Source of the DNA: Thelonectria olida
Taxonomy: Eukaryota > Ascomycota > Sordariomycetes > Hypocreales > Nectriaceae
DNA: 64,000 nucleotides
Direction: 5' to 3'
NCBI GenBank assembly: GCA_020736575.1
Contig: JAGPYM010000004.1
Span: 2,046,001-2,110,000, forward strand
Positions 20,151-32,480 of the stretch are shown one piece after another. Every line of letters starts with the position of its first letter. Position 1 is the first letter of the stretch. Under the pieces are notes generated by a model. The model worked only from the letters and a program-made list of their open reading frames with translations, searched no databases and was not told where the DNA came from. The position numbers and the translations under genes were made by a program.

Positions 20151-23100
20151 ATGGGATTCTGTAACCTTCTTCTGCTCGGAGATCTGTCCGTCACCTTTGA
20201 GGACGATCTCCGGGTGCTACTGCACGTTCGAGACAACCCCCTGCTGTCCTCCTTTCTGGAACAAGCCGGTGCTAGAATCCGAGACGAGATTGGCAGCCTC
20301 AGCACTCAGAGACAGAGCCTGTTTCCTCGCTTCACGACTCTGATCGACTTGGTCTCCAAGCTTGGTGAGACTGAAGGCACCCCTATTCTCAGATTTTGTC
20401 TTCTTTCCATTTGTCAAGTCGGACAGTTCCTTGAGTATGTTGTCGATGCCCCTGTATCTTAATATGCCTTGGCTCACAACCGTGTAGCTACTACAGCCGA
20501 GACGGTCGTCAGTACCCGACATCTCAAGATACCTATTGTCTTGGTGTCTGTGCTGGGTCGTTCGCAGCCGCAGCCATCAGCTGCTCTCGATCTTTGACCG
20601 AGCTTATCCCTCTGGCAGTCGAGACAACTATTGCTGCATTCCGAACATCTCTCTGTTCTCTCATCATCAAGGAAGACGTCGTTGGGAGCGATGGCCACAG
20701 CCAGGGGCCCTGGTCTGTCATTGTGTCTGGTGAGGAATCTGACATTCAGCGAAAGATCGAAGCCTACACGGCTTCAGATGTAAGCCTCACTGTGTGCTGC
20801 TTCCACAATTTCCCCTCGCTAATAGTTGTAGAATCTTCTTCAAACCTGGCAGCCCTACATCAGCGCTGTCACACCCAACCACGTCACACTCAGCGGCCCC
20901 CCCGGTGTACTCAATAGCTTCATCTCGTCAACTCAAATGAAGGCTCACGGGCTATCCATTCACTCTCCATACCATGCACCCCATCTGTTCTATGATGATT
21001 CAATCCAAAAGATCGTGGATTCTCTATTTGCAGGGCCTAGTCAAACGCACGCAACAAGTCTGAAAATGCTCTCGCCCTTCACAGGCAAGGCAGAGACGGC
21101 AGAAAGCTACAAGACGCTTTTGGAAACTGTCATCAAGAACAGTCTTCAAGAGCAAGTCCGATGGGACCGCATCTTGGATGTAATGGTCTGCACGTTTCAG
21201 GACCAGAACATCCAAAGCTGCAACTTGCTCCCACTCGGCAGCAACGCAAGTCAGCTTCTATCCAACGCCCTCAGCCGAGCCAACATCGAGGTCCAGATTC
21301 AGAAGGTATTTGAGCCTACGAAGCCCTCTACTAGCCAACATGGCCATTTCGCAGACTCCAAGATTGCCATCATCGGCTACTCTGGTCGGTTCCCCGACTC
21401 TGCGAGCAACGAAGCGTTCTGGGATCTGCTCAGAGCAGGCAAAGACGTCCACAGAGAAGTGCCACCGGACCGCTTCAACTGGAAGACTCACTACGATCCC
21501 ACTGGCAAGACGAAAAATACCACCCGCGTCAAGTACGGCTGCTGGATTGAAGAGCCTGGCCTTTTCGACGCTCGCTTCTTCAACATCTCTCCTCGCGAAG
21601 CCGAGAACATGGACCCGGCCCAGAGACTTGCCATCACGACAGTCTACGAGTCGATAGAGATGGCTGGAATGGTGCTAAATAGAACTCCGTCGACGCAGCA
21701 GGATCGCATCGGTGTCTTCTTCGGTACGACCAGTGACGATTACAGAGAAGTAAACAGTGGCCAGAAAGTGGACACTTACTTCATTCCTGGCGGAAACCGA
21801 GCATTTGTTCCGGGGAGAATCAGGTATGACCAACATGATCTACTCAGGCCAGGCAAGACGTGACTAACTCTTCCGTCAAGCTATTTCTTCCGGTTCTCCG
21901 GACCAAGCCTCAGCATGGACACTGCGTGCTCCTCCAGCTTCGCCGCCATCCAGACCGCTTGCGCTTATCTTTGGAGAGGCGAGTGCGATACTGCAGTGGC
22001 TGGAGGCACGAACGTCCTGACCAGCCCGGACAACTTTGTTGGTCTTGACCGAGGACATTTCTTGACTACAACAGGTACTTCGAGCTGCCCTCAACTAAGA
22101 CAGACGCCTGACACTGACATGAAATTGCAGGAAATTGCAACGCATTCGATGATGGTGCAAGTGGATACTGTCGATCTGATGCAGTTGGTTCAGTCATTCT
22201 CAAGAGGCTTGAGGATGCCGAGATGGACAACGATCCCATCTTCGGCATCATCGCTGGCGCAACGACCAACCACTGCGGCCAGACAGACAGCATCACCCGA
22301 CCACACGAGGGCGATCAGACGTCTGTCTTCAAGAGAATCGTCCGTCACGCTGGTGTGAACCCGCTCGACGTCAGCTACGTCGAGATGCACGGCACCGGAA
22401 CCCAGGCTGGAGATGCAACCGAGATGAACTCGGTGCTCTCCGTCTTTGTCCCCGAGCGACAGCGCATGCCACGACATCCGCTGTATCTAGGCTCAGCGAA
22501 AGCAAACATAGGGCATGCTGAATCTGCGTCCGGAGTGTCGTCGCTCATCAAGGTTCTCATGATGATGAAACACAGCGAGATTCCTCCCCACTGCGGCATC
22601 AAGACAAAGATCAACCACAACTATCCGCTCGACTTGAAGGAGCGCGGCGTCAACATTGCTTTCCAGCCCGTGCCTTGGGTCAGAGAGCAAGCTTGCGGCA
22701 AGAGATACGCCTTCTTGAACAACTTCAGCGCCGCAGGAGGCAACACGGCGGTTCTCCTCGAAGATGCTCCGCTGCCAGTTGATGAGAAGCCCAAGGATCC
22801 TCGAACCTTCCATCTTGTGGCTCTTTCTTCCAAGACGGCAAAGGCGCTCAAGGGCAACATGGAGACGCTCATCAGCCATCTCGAGACCCATCCGGAGGTC
22901 TCAGTTTCGGACCTCTCCTACACTACTACTGCAAGACGGTTGCAGCATTCTTACCGCGTCGTGGCAGTCGGCAACGATGCGACCTCGATTTCGCAGTCTT
23001 TGAAGAAGAAGTTGGCCAAGATTGACCCAAAGCCCATCCCGCCCGCTGCCAAAATCCCCAAGGTCGCATTCATCTTCACCGGACAAGGCGCGTTCTACTG

Positions 23101-26100
23101 CGGATTGGGCAAAGAGCTCTTCACCCATGTATCTTCTTTTAGAGAGGACGTTGAGCGATTTGATAGAATTTCTCAGCAACAAGGATTCTCGAGCTTCCTA
23201 AGTATCGTTCGAAACACTGACGCTGGGGAAGCGAATGACTCTCTCGTCACACAGCTTGCCATCACTTGCATCCAGATGGCCTTGAGCAGGCTCTGGAAGT
23301 CTTGGGGAGTCAAGCCAAGTCTTGCAATGGGACACAGTCTCGGAGAATATGCTGCATTGTTCGCTGCCGATGTTCTCTCAGCCACCGACACCATCTTCTT
23401 GGTAGGCACTCGCGCCCAGCTTCTCAAGAAGCATTGCAAACCAGGCACGCATTCGATGCTGGCTGTTAAAGCCACTGAAGAAGCTGTCCGATCGCTGATC
23501 AAGGGCTCCTCGGCCGAGGTTGCTTGCTTGAACCAGCCCACGAGTAACGTTGTCAGCGGAACAATCAACGAGATTGACCGTCTTAAGGGCCTCTTCAAGG
23601 ATGCAGGACACGACACCACGTCGTTGGACGTGCCTTTCGCCTTCCATTCGCCTCAAGTGGAACCGATCCTTGACGAGTTTGAGGCCGCCGCTCAGACAGT
23701 CAGCTTCAGAGCACCAACAGTCCCATACGTCTCGCCTCTGCTCTCCGAGGTGATCACTGAGGGAGGCATTCTGGGCGGCTCTTATCTCGTCAAGGCCTGC
23801 CGCCAGGCTGTCAATTTCCAAGGCGCGCTTGAAGCTGCCTCTGGCACTGAATTCGTCAATGAGAAGATGATGTGGCTTGAGATTGGTCCTCATCCTATTT
23901 GCTCTGGCATGGTCAAGGGGACTCTTGGCAGCACCTTCAACACGGCCGCAACTTTGCGAAAGGACACGGACACTTGGAAGGTTCTCGCGACAACTCTCGA
24001 GATGTTGCACCTCAGCGGCATTGAGATCGACTGGAACGAGTACCATCGAGACTTTGCAAAGTTCAACTCGGTCGTTGAACTTCCGCGGTACAGCTGGGAT
24101 CTCAAGAATTATTGGATCATGTATCGCAACGACTTTTGCTTGACCAAGGGCGAGGGGACGCAGCCCGTCCAAGAAGTGCCAGCGCCTGCCGAGACCAGAG
24201 CGACTTTCAAGTACATCTCGCCCTCTCTTCAGCGTGTCATTGAGGAGTCCCATGGAGACGCTTCGTCGACCATTCTGGTCGAGTCCGAAGTCCATGATCC
24301 CAAGCTCCTACCCATATTCACTGGCCACAAGGTGAATGGCGCAGAGCTGTGCCCCTCGGTAAGTTCAATCACACTTTGGTTTTCATCCGTTTCTCACACT
24401 AACCTTGACCGTAGTCTTTGTGGGGAGACATTGCCCTTCATGTAGCAAGCTACTTCATGGAACAGCAGTCCATGGACAGCAAGTCAATGGGAATGGACGT
24501 TGCTAAGATGGACATTGCGAAGCCTCTTGTTCACAACCCCAGCCTGAGCTCGCAACTGTTCAGAGTATCGGCAACCGCAGATTGGTCCAAGAACAGCATC
24601 AAGGTCTCCATCTTCAGCGTCAATGCCCAGGGCAAAAAGACCATGGACCATGCAACCTGTACCGTCCACTTGGTGCGTGCGACGACTTGGACAAAGGAGT
24701 GGAAGCGAAACGCATACCTCATCCAGGGCAGAATCAAGGCCCTTCGCCAAGCGGTTGACGACGGTGATGCGCATCGCATGAAGCCGGCCATCGTCTACAG
24801 GCTGTTTGCCAACATCGTCGAGTATGCGCCTCCATACCAAGGCATGCGCGAGGTCGTCCTAGACAGTCATGAGCTCGAGGCTTTTTCCACTGTCAAGTTC
24901 CAGGTAGATGGCCAAGGCTTCCATTTCAACCCTCAGTGGATGGACAGCGTCGGTGGCATCGCTGGCTTCATCATGAACGGCAATGACAGCCCGCATCCCA
25001 ACGCTGAAGTCTTCATCAACCATGGGTGGGACAGCTTCAAGTGCATTTCTGCGCCGGAATTCGGTAAGACTTATCACTGCTACAACCGCATGCAGCTCCT
25101 CGAGGGAACCTTGTATGCTGGGGACACGTACATTTTCGATGGTGATCAGATCATCGGAGTCATTGAGCAAGTCAAGGTATGTCAACTCGATTCTATCAGC
25201 ACCATTTGAGCGCTAACCAGCTGTAGTTCCTCGGAGTTCCTCGTCGTGCTCTGGATGGTTTGCGCCCAGCCGGTGCCAAAGCAGCGGAGGCTCGATCCGC
25301 ACCGTCGCCGCCTCCTACCAAGAAGGCCAAGCACAAGCCCGCTCCTCTGCCAATTGCCAAGACGCCCAAGCAATCGCCTGCACCTGCACCATCTGGGGGC
25401 GTCTGGCTTGGAATCTTGGCCATTATCTCTGAAGAGGTTGGCGTCGATCTGGCTGATCTCAAGCCTGACCTCGAGTTCGCTGAGCTTGGCCTTGACTCTC
25501 TCTTGTCCTTGACGATCACGGGCCGCATGCGCGAAGAGCTTGATCTTGATCTCCCGTCGGCCATCTTTGTTGACTGCCCCACCGTCAAAGAGCTCCAGCA
25601 ACTTCATGGCAACAATGAGACCACCACAACCCTGGTGAGCACCGCCGTCTCCAGCAGTGAAGATGACTCGGGCACCTCTACTCCCGGAACCTCGTTAGCA
25701 TCCGAGAAGGATAGCCTGGACTACATTCATATCCTCCGGTCCACCATTTCTGAGGAGACTGGCATTCAGCTGGAGGATCTCACGCCCTCTACGCGGCTCG
25801 ACGAAATTGGCGTGGACTCGCTTCTTGCCTTGACGACTATGGGAAGACTCAGCGAAACTTTCGAAGTCGATCTTCCATCTACCCTCTTTGCCGACAGCGA
25901 GACTCTGTTCGAAGTTGAAAAGGCTATCGGGTCTGTATTGGGTGTTGACACAAAGCCTTCCATCCCTATTCCAGCACCAGCTATCCCTGCCTCGCAGCAA
26001 CTGGGCAACCTTCAAGATCCAGTCGTCAAGAACGCACCGCACGCGACATCGGTTCTGCTGCAGGGCTCTTCAAAGACTGCCAAGGCCATCTTGTTCATGT

Positions 26101-26834
26101 TCCCAGATGGCTCGGGTTCGGCCTCATCCTACGCCACCATGTCCCACATCGATCCCAAGGTCGCCGTCTACGGGCTGAACTGTCCTTGGCGCACCACGCC
26201 CGAGGACATGGCAAGATCCAAGTGTACCTTGACGCAGCTTTCCGCCAAGTTTGTCAATGAGCTTCAGCGTCGCCAGCCAACTGGGCCTTACCATCTGGGC
26301 GGCTGGAGTGCCGGGGGCATTTGCGCATTCGAGGCCGCCAGGCAACTCGTCGCGGCGGGAGAAGTCGTCGAGACTCTCATCTTGATTGACTCTCCCAACC
26401 CCATCGGTCTACAAAATCCGCCTGCACGCATGTACGACTTTTTCCAGCAGCTGGGCATCTTCGGGACCGGAGCTGGTATTCCGAAGTGGCTGCGGCCTCA
26501 CTTTGATGCGTTCATTGGTATGCTGGATGCCTACGAGCCAACTCCTTGGAACAAGAGTCTGGGCCCTGCGCCTAAGACGCTCATGCTGTATGCCCCTGAC
26601 GGCGTCTGCAAAGATCCCAATGGCCCGAGACCCGAGATCCGGCCCGATGACCCCCGGGAAATGATCTGGCTCATCAACGACCGAACTGACTTTTCGGCGG
26701 ATGGCTGGGCGTCACTGCTTGGTCGGGACAGGCTCTCGGTTGAAGTGCTTGAGGGTGTGCACCACTTTAGCATGATGGATTCCGGTCCTCAGATGGATAA
26801 GATGTGTGCACATATGAAGAAGGCTTTCTTTTAA
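20151..26834 (+). CDS. Non-reducing polyketide synthase, SAT-KS-MAT-PT-ACP-ACP-TE
   Basis: Seven exons: 20151-20434, 20488-20779, 20832-21823, 21881-22074, 22131-24358, 24415-25176 and 25227-26834; 2119 residues. The SAT domain has its Cys116 in GVCAG and His240 in SPYHAP. The KS begins near residue 369 ([13 protein letters not shown]), with Cys539 in DTACSSS and His674 and His716 in VEMHGTGT and ANIGHAE. The MAT has Ser990 in GHSLGEY and His1093. The PT has His1320 in [13 protein letters not shown] and Asp1536 in GWDSF. Two ACPs carry Ser1675 (LGLDSLLSL) and Ser1782 (IGVDSLLAL), and the TE has Ser1945 (GGWSAGG) with His2096/2097 near the end. All catalytic residues are intact; no KR, DH, ER or methyltransferase domain is present. 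It should make an aromatic, TE-released (Claisen or hydrolytic) polyketide. Chain length and fold are not deducible by eye. Confidence 0.95.
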
Positions 26835-28331
26835 AGGGGTTGGTTTGTCGCCAGATTGTCCCAGAAGCGCCTAGATGTGCTATGTTTACGCAAGTAGGTT
26901 TGAACTTCAGTCGGTCCTTACACTAAAGATAGATATTGTATACATTCCTTGTACATTGGTTTATAGAGATTGAGATAGTTTACAAAGATTGATTCATGAG
27001 AGAATGGTTTAACGGTCAAAGACTGGTGATGAGTTTCCAAAGTCTTCCACATCTATGTTCCCGGGTAGGGTTGGCCGGGTCTTGGAAGTGCGTGGCCTGC
27101 TCTGAAATGAAGGTGAAGAGACGCTGACGGATGAGGACGGCCAGAGCTGAGAAGTGGTATGTTCCTGGTGTCATTCGTCTGGTTGCAAGGCACTTTTTTT
27201 TTCTCGGCTCGGCGTGCCTATCGTAGTGGTAAATTAGACTAATAACCCGACTGAGATGCCTTGATCGACGGGGTTTCGATGACAACTTCATAGCCACCGA
27301 GTCCCACTAGGTGTTCGTTGCCCGGGAGAGTGATTCACGTGGGTAATTTTTTGAAGCTCTGAACGGCCTTGGTTTGAATAGACAAGGAGAGCTTTGTCCA
27401 TTCTATGAAGATGCCGAAAAGTACGCCGTCTTCTCTCTTGGTTGCTGTCGCTTCGAGATGTATCGTCAATCAAAATGAAAACATGGGATTTAACGAAAGA
27501 GGAAGCCGCTTGGAATGTTGTCTCGTATTCACGGTCTCGGCTGGTAAAACATCGTGAATTGAGCCCGATTCCCTCCTGGCGGCCGGCTTAAACGAAGATT
27601 TTCAATCGGCGACCCGGTAGCGGGGCGGCTTTCGGCCGGCCGAGTGGCGCCCTGTGGCGGGTGTGGCGCCGTGATACCGCTGAGACCCGCTTAGGGCCGT
27701 GCACCCCCGGCCGAGTGCCCGACTTCCGAGGGCGGCTCCCGCAGGGCCAACAAGGAAGTTGGTAAAGAAGGAAGAAATCAAGGATCTTAGCCCCTTCCCC
27801 AAGATTTTCTCAACCCACATTCCCACAGCTGGTTATCAGGAACTGCCAAAATAGATGCTTAAAGCTCCCCATGGCATCTGCCCCCTTGTCACTCCTACAT
27901 CATCATGGACCCAGCAGACTACCACTTCAGCCAGTCGCGGAACGCCCTGCCTCCCAGACTGGCCCTTCCCGCGATAGCTTCGACTCTCCTCAACCCTCCA
28001 TAGCCGACTCCCGTCGTCCCGCCCCCGGGCTGACACATTCTAGACTGCTCAACGGCCTGTCACCGACGCCAACTTTCCTGTTGAACTGGAAAGTTGCCGG
28101 CCAAGTGGACTGCCTCCACCGACCTGCTCCTTTGTGTCTCCCGACGTCTCTATCTGAGTCCATCTGAATCCGACCGCTCGGTGGGTTCCCCGGTCTTGTT
28201 TGTGCCGTCCCGCCGCCCGACGTCTCGTATATCATGCTCTGGGGTTCCGTCTCCGTCATTGAGATTTCTCCTTCATCTCCTTCATCAATCTCAAAGACAC
28301 ATGGCCCTCCCGTCTTCCCCAGATCTTCATC
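26835..28331. other. Intergenic, right border of the polyketide cluster
   Basis: About 1.5 kb without a recognised gene. The last 700 bp is GC- and pyrimidine-rich and is likely the promoter and 5' leader of the permease. It includes a 12-bp palindrome TCGGCCGGCCGA at 27632-27643, whose 4-bp spacer differs from the cluster motif. Confidence 0.5.
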
Positions 28332-30991
28332 ATGGCATCTCAGAAGGTCTCTCACTTTGTTACCAACAAGGTCCTTGGCATCGATGTCAACGAACGTTAC
28401 TCGAGAGTGCCTCAACACCTCGATGACCATGCTAGGAAAGTCATCTCTCCGGCGGACATCTATCTCGAGGATGAGCCTTCCGTCTCTGAGTTCTTCAAGG
28501 AACTGGCTCCTACTAGAGCAGGTGCTGCTCAATATATCCAAGAACTATTTCCCTTTGCAACATGGATCACGCGCTACGGGTTCAACTGGTTATTGGGCGA
28601 TGTTATTGCTGGTGAGCTTCCCCTCAACATGACTTCTTAGACTCAGACTAACACAGTTGCCATTTAGGAATAACTATCGGTTTAGTTGTGGTCCCTCAGG
28701 CTATGGCATATGCCCTCCTCGCTCAATTAACGCCCGCCCACGGTCTCTACACTTCATTTACCGGCGCTGTACTATACTGGATCTTTGGCACGTCCAAGGA
28801 TATCGTTATTGGTGTATGGACCCAAGCTCCCCCACCACTCGTTCTCACATCATAAACTAACAAGCTCTTCTTATCTAGACAACTGCCGTCGGTTCCCTAC
28901 TTGTCGGTCAAGTCATCAGCAGCGTCAACGAGTCCGCGCCGGGAAAATACACAAACGAAGAAATCGCCCATGCCCTGAGTATGATGTCGGGAGCTGTTCT
29001 CCTTTTCTTTGGACTCTTCCGATTGGGATGGATCATCGAGTTCATTCCCTACATCCCCATCTCGGCCTTTGTAACTGCCGCCAGTATCACCATCATGTCG
29101 ACTCAGATTCCTAGCGCGCTCGGCATTCCCAATATCAACACCCGCGAGGCACCTTACAAAGTCTTCATCAACACCTTCAAGTCATTACCCAATACTCAGT
29201 TGGATGCTGCCATTGGTATTACTTCTTTCTTTATGCTCTTTGGCATCAAATACTTCTGCTCTCACATGGAATCCCGCCACCCTCAGATGAAGCGCACCTG
29301 GTCGTACGTCAACTCGTTGAGGTTGACCTTTGTCATGATTCTCTTTACCCTGATCAGCTTTCTGGTCAATAGGGGTCTCCCTTATGAAGAGGCCAAGTTC
29401 CGAATCGTTGGGAAGATTGAGTCTGGTATGCGACCCCCTATTATCTATACTTACGTGACCTCTCTCTCATGCTTGAACAGGTTTCCAACGCGCCCAGGTG
29501 CCGAGTCCTACTACTGAGCTGCTGAGCCATGTAATGCCACAACTGCCAGCCGTGGCCATCATCTTGGTCATTGAGCACATTGCCATTGCCAAGGCCATGG
29601 GACGGCAGTTCAACTACACTGTTAACCCATCACAAGAGATTGTTGCTCTGGGTGCGGCCAACATGTTCAGTCCTTTTGTCGGCGGTTATGTGTGCACAGG
29701 ATCCTTTGGCGCTTCCGCAGTCCTGTGCAAGGCCGGTGTCAGAACTCCCCTGGCCGGCGTGTTCAGTGCATTGGTCCTCATCCTTGCATTGTACGTGTTG
29801 ACGGCTGTTTTCTATTTCATCCCCAAGGCTGCATTGGCTGGATTGATTCTCCACGCTGTGTGCAATCTCATCGCCCCTCCCAAAAAGGTGTTCAAGTACT
29901 GGCAACTCTCACCGCTTGAGTGGTGCATCTGGGTCATCTGTGTTGTCGTGGCCATTTTTGAATCCCTTGAGACCTCGATCTACGTCGGCACCGCTCTTTC
30001 CATTGCGTTGCTTCTTGTCCGTCTCGCCAGGACAAAAGGCAGTTTCCTGGGACGGGTTCAAGCTCACCGCGTTGTTGGCGAAGCAGGCGAGGAAGTTCAG
30101 ACGAGGTCTTCCTCAAGCACTACCACTTTGCTCGATGAGAAGGACTCTCGCGATATCTTCTTGCCTTTGAATCGCATGGATGCCTCAAACCCTGCCATTG
30201 AGGTCGACACCCCCTACCCTGGCGTCTTTATTTATCGTTTCAGCGAAGGGTATAACTATACCAACCAGGCTTACCATATCGACATTTTGCTTCAGCACGT
30301 TATGGAAAAAACTCGACGCATGACAGAGGAACACTTTGAGAAGGAGTCGGACCGTCTGTGGAATGATCCAGGCCCGAAGAAGAAGCGCAACAATCACGAC
30401 GATACACTTCCTTATCTGCGAGCAGTTGTTCTCGACTTTTCTGCTGTCAACAACCTTGACATCACCTGCATTCAAGGACTTGTCGAGATGCGCAACTCCC
30501 TCGACCGCTACTCAGCCCCAGATGCCGTCGAGTGGCACTTTGCGAATGTGCATAATCGGTGGTCTCGTCGCGCCCTTGCCATTGCAGGCTTTGGTTATCC
30601 GACATCGAAGAACCCCGAGGCTCTCGAGAATTGGACGCCCATCTACTCAATTGCGGCAACTCTTGCTTCCAAGGATGTAGATCCCGAGCCCAAGGCTAGG
30701 CGGGAGGGAGACGTCGAGGCAGTGGCTCAGCACAGCAAGGCCGGTGGCACACATAAGAGCGTCATGGTTACGGAGAATCAGACTGCGACTTCAGACTCAG
30801 ACGAAGAGACAAAAAGAACGCCGTCGCCGTCGCCTTCTCCATCTGATCACCACCGGCCAATGGCTGCCATCTATGGTGTTGACCGGCCATTCTTCCACCT
30901 GGACCTGCTCGACGCGGTAGACGCGGCGGTTACAGATGCGCGGAATAAGGATGAGAGACCATGCTGCGGGAGAAGCATTGATACCCTTTGA
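28332..30991 (+). CDS. SulP/SLC26-family sulfate permease with STAS domain
   Basis: Exons 28332-28611, 28668-28813, 28879-29425 and 29481-30991; 827 residues. A SulP membrane core starts near residue 90 (GITIGLVVVPQAMAYALLAQ is the family signature) and runs through many helices (AFVTAASITIMSTQIPSALG, LILALYVLTAVFYFIPKAAL). The C-terminal half has a STAS domain (AVVLDFSAVNNLDITCIQGL). It resembles the fungal Cys-13/Cys-14 type sulfate permeases of the plasma membrane. It probably imports sulfate with protons. It lies just right of the polyketide cluster and converges on the terpene synthase; a part in either pathway is not shown. Confidence 0.88.
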
Positions 30992-31343
30992 ATGATGACA
31001 TGATTGTTTTGGCTGCTTGGCGTTTTGGAAAAGATGGGTTGGGAATGCGAACACTTTGATCACTTTAGATTTAGAGCCTTAGAGCGACCTTTGGGAATAT
31101 GAGAGAACAAAGGACCACTCCTCTTACATTGCTATTAACAAGAGCCTCTATCACTTGCTGTTCATGTCTTGCGTATACTTTGTGCGTGACTGATCCAATT
31201 TCCCAATTCTCCAATTCCATCCCTGTTGTACCCAGATATCTATCCCTGAAAAGCCGTCTTTCTATGCCATTATGCCCATGTCTAATACCCGTGAACGCCA
31301 TCCATTGTCCAGCAATGTCCTTCCAGAAAGAAACAAAGAAAAA
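30992..31343. other. Convergent 3' spacer
   Basis: 352 bp between permease and terpene synthase ends; nothing recognisable beyond untranslated sequence. Confidence 0.5.
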
Positions 31344-32480
31344 TCACAAATATCGCTTCGTCTGCCAATAAAACTCCTCCGCACCCGTCATCCGCCTCTC
31401 GATCCCCTCGACAGCCCTCTTCATATCCTCGCTCTCCAGCTCTCCAGCATCCGCCAGCCCGCGCACCATCTTGTGAAACTCGCCCTCCCACGTGCGCACG
31501 AGCGAAAACGACCAGACCTTTGCCGCGTCGACGCCGATGTGCGTCTCGGCCGCGAGGATGCTCACGCCGTTCATCATGACGGCCGCCTCGCCGCACTCCT
31601 GGTACGCCTTCCACTCGCGGTCGAAGGAGAAGATGTCGTTGAGCGTCATGACGTGGTAGTTTGCGATGCGCTCGAGCGGCTGCAGCAGCTGCATCTTGGC
31701 GGCGGGCAGGTGCAGGTTCTCGGTCCAGTAGAGAATCGTGGAGCAGATGTTGATGCCAAAGTCGACTTCGCGGTAGGCGAGGTACTTCTGGAAGGAGTCG
31801 AGGTCGCCGCGGGTGGAGTCGCAGTGGCAGAAGAGCATTTCGACGTACTGGTCGAGGATGCGCTGCTCGACGGACGAGGAGGTGGTGGCTCGCATGAGAG
31901 GGTCTGAGGGGGGGCCTTGGTGGAGGATGCGGGTGAAGATGGAGTGGTGCATGCGCTCGATGGTGGTTAGGGGGTCGAAGCATTCAGGGGCGTCGCGGAG
32001 GGCGGAGAGACGAAGGACAACGGTTCGACTGTCCTCTGGCTTCTGATGCTCGAACCAGTCTGGCTCACACGATTAGAACGAGTTGGGCTGCAGCACAATG
32101 GATAAAGACTCACCGTCCATCAAGAAGCCGAGCAGCAGCAACTCGCAGGCGAGCTTGACTCGCTCGTAGTTGCCAGTAGCAAACATGCGGAGGGCGGTGT
32201 CGCTCAACTTCCAGCTCAGGAAGCCGATTCTGTGTCTGGTAGACGGCCATTCCCAGGTGTCGGCGAGGTATTGGTTGACGTGGGCTTCGATGTCTTCGTG
32301 TTGAGGATGGAGGATGGACTTTGAGAGGGTTGTCGGGGCGCCAATGGAGCGTAGGGGGTGGTTGAGGGAGTCCATGGCCGGTTGCGGTTGAAGAGGAGAT
32401 GTCGAGGAGACTCTTTGTCTAAGTGGAAAGAAGGCTTGCTGTGTTGTTCTGGTGATCCAAGTCTTCACTTTGGACGGCAA
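31344..32480 (-). CDS. Class I terpene synthase (sesquiterpene-cyclase-like)
   Basis: Exons 32480-32114 and 32059-31344, 360 residues from the first ATG; an in-frame ATG at 32375 would give 325 and may be the true start. Splicing creates the aspartate-rich Mg-binding motif, FLMDDWFEHQ (Asp122, Asp123, Glu126). The second metal motif (NSE type) is NDIFSFDRE (Asn263, Ser267, Glu271), and the Arg-Tyr pair expected near the C-terminus is present in KRYL. Length and motifs fit a fungal cyclase of farnesyl diphosphate, but substrate size is not certain. No prenyltransferase or P450 is adjacent, so I do not call a terpene cluster. Confidence 0.85.

Noticed and set aside
23378..24295. Minus-strand open frame of 305 codons
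   Set aside because: Antisense shadow of the PKS MAT/PT region, no recognisable features.
1..26834. Aflatoxin/sterigmatocystin-type cluster
   Set aside because: The PKS layout and TCG-N5-CGA-like sites are similar, but there are no fatty acid synthase subunits, versicolorin-type reductases or other pathway-specific genes.
20151..26834. Highly reducing or hybrid PKS-NRPS
   Set aside because: No KR, DH, ER, condensation or adenylation domains; the domain order is that of a non-reducing PKS.
27632..27643. TCGGCCGGCCGA as a further cluster regulator site in the permease promoter
   Set aside because: It is a perfect palindrome but has a 4-bp rather than 3-bp spacer and lies in GC-rich sequence; not counted as the same motif.
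31282..31983. Minus-strand frame of 233 codons, His/Arg/Pro-rich
   Set aside because: Overlaps the terpene synthase in another frame; low-complexity composition is typical of a shadow frame.
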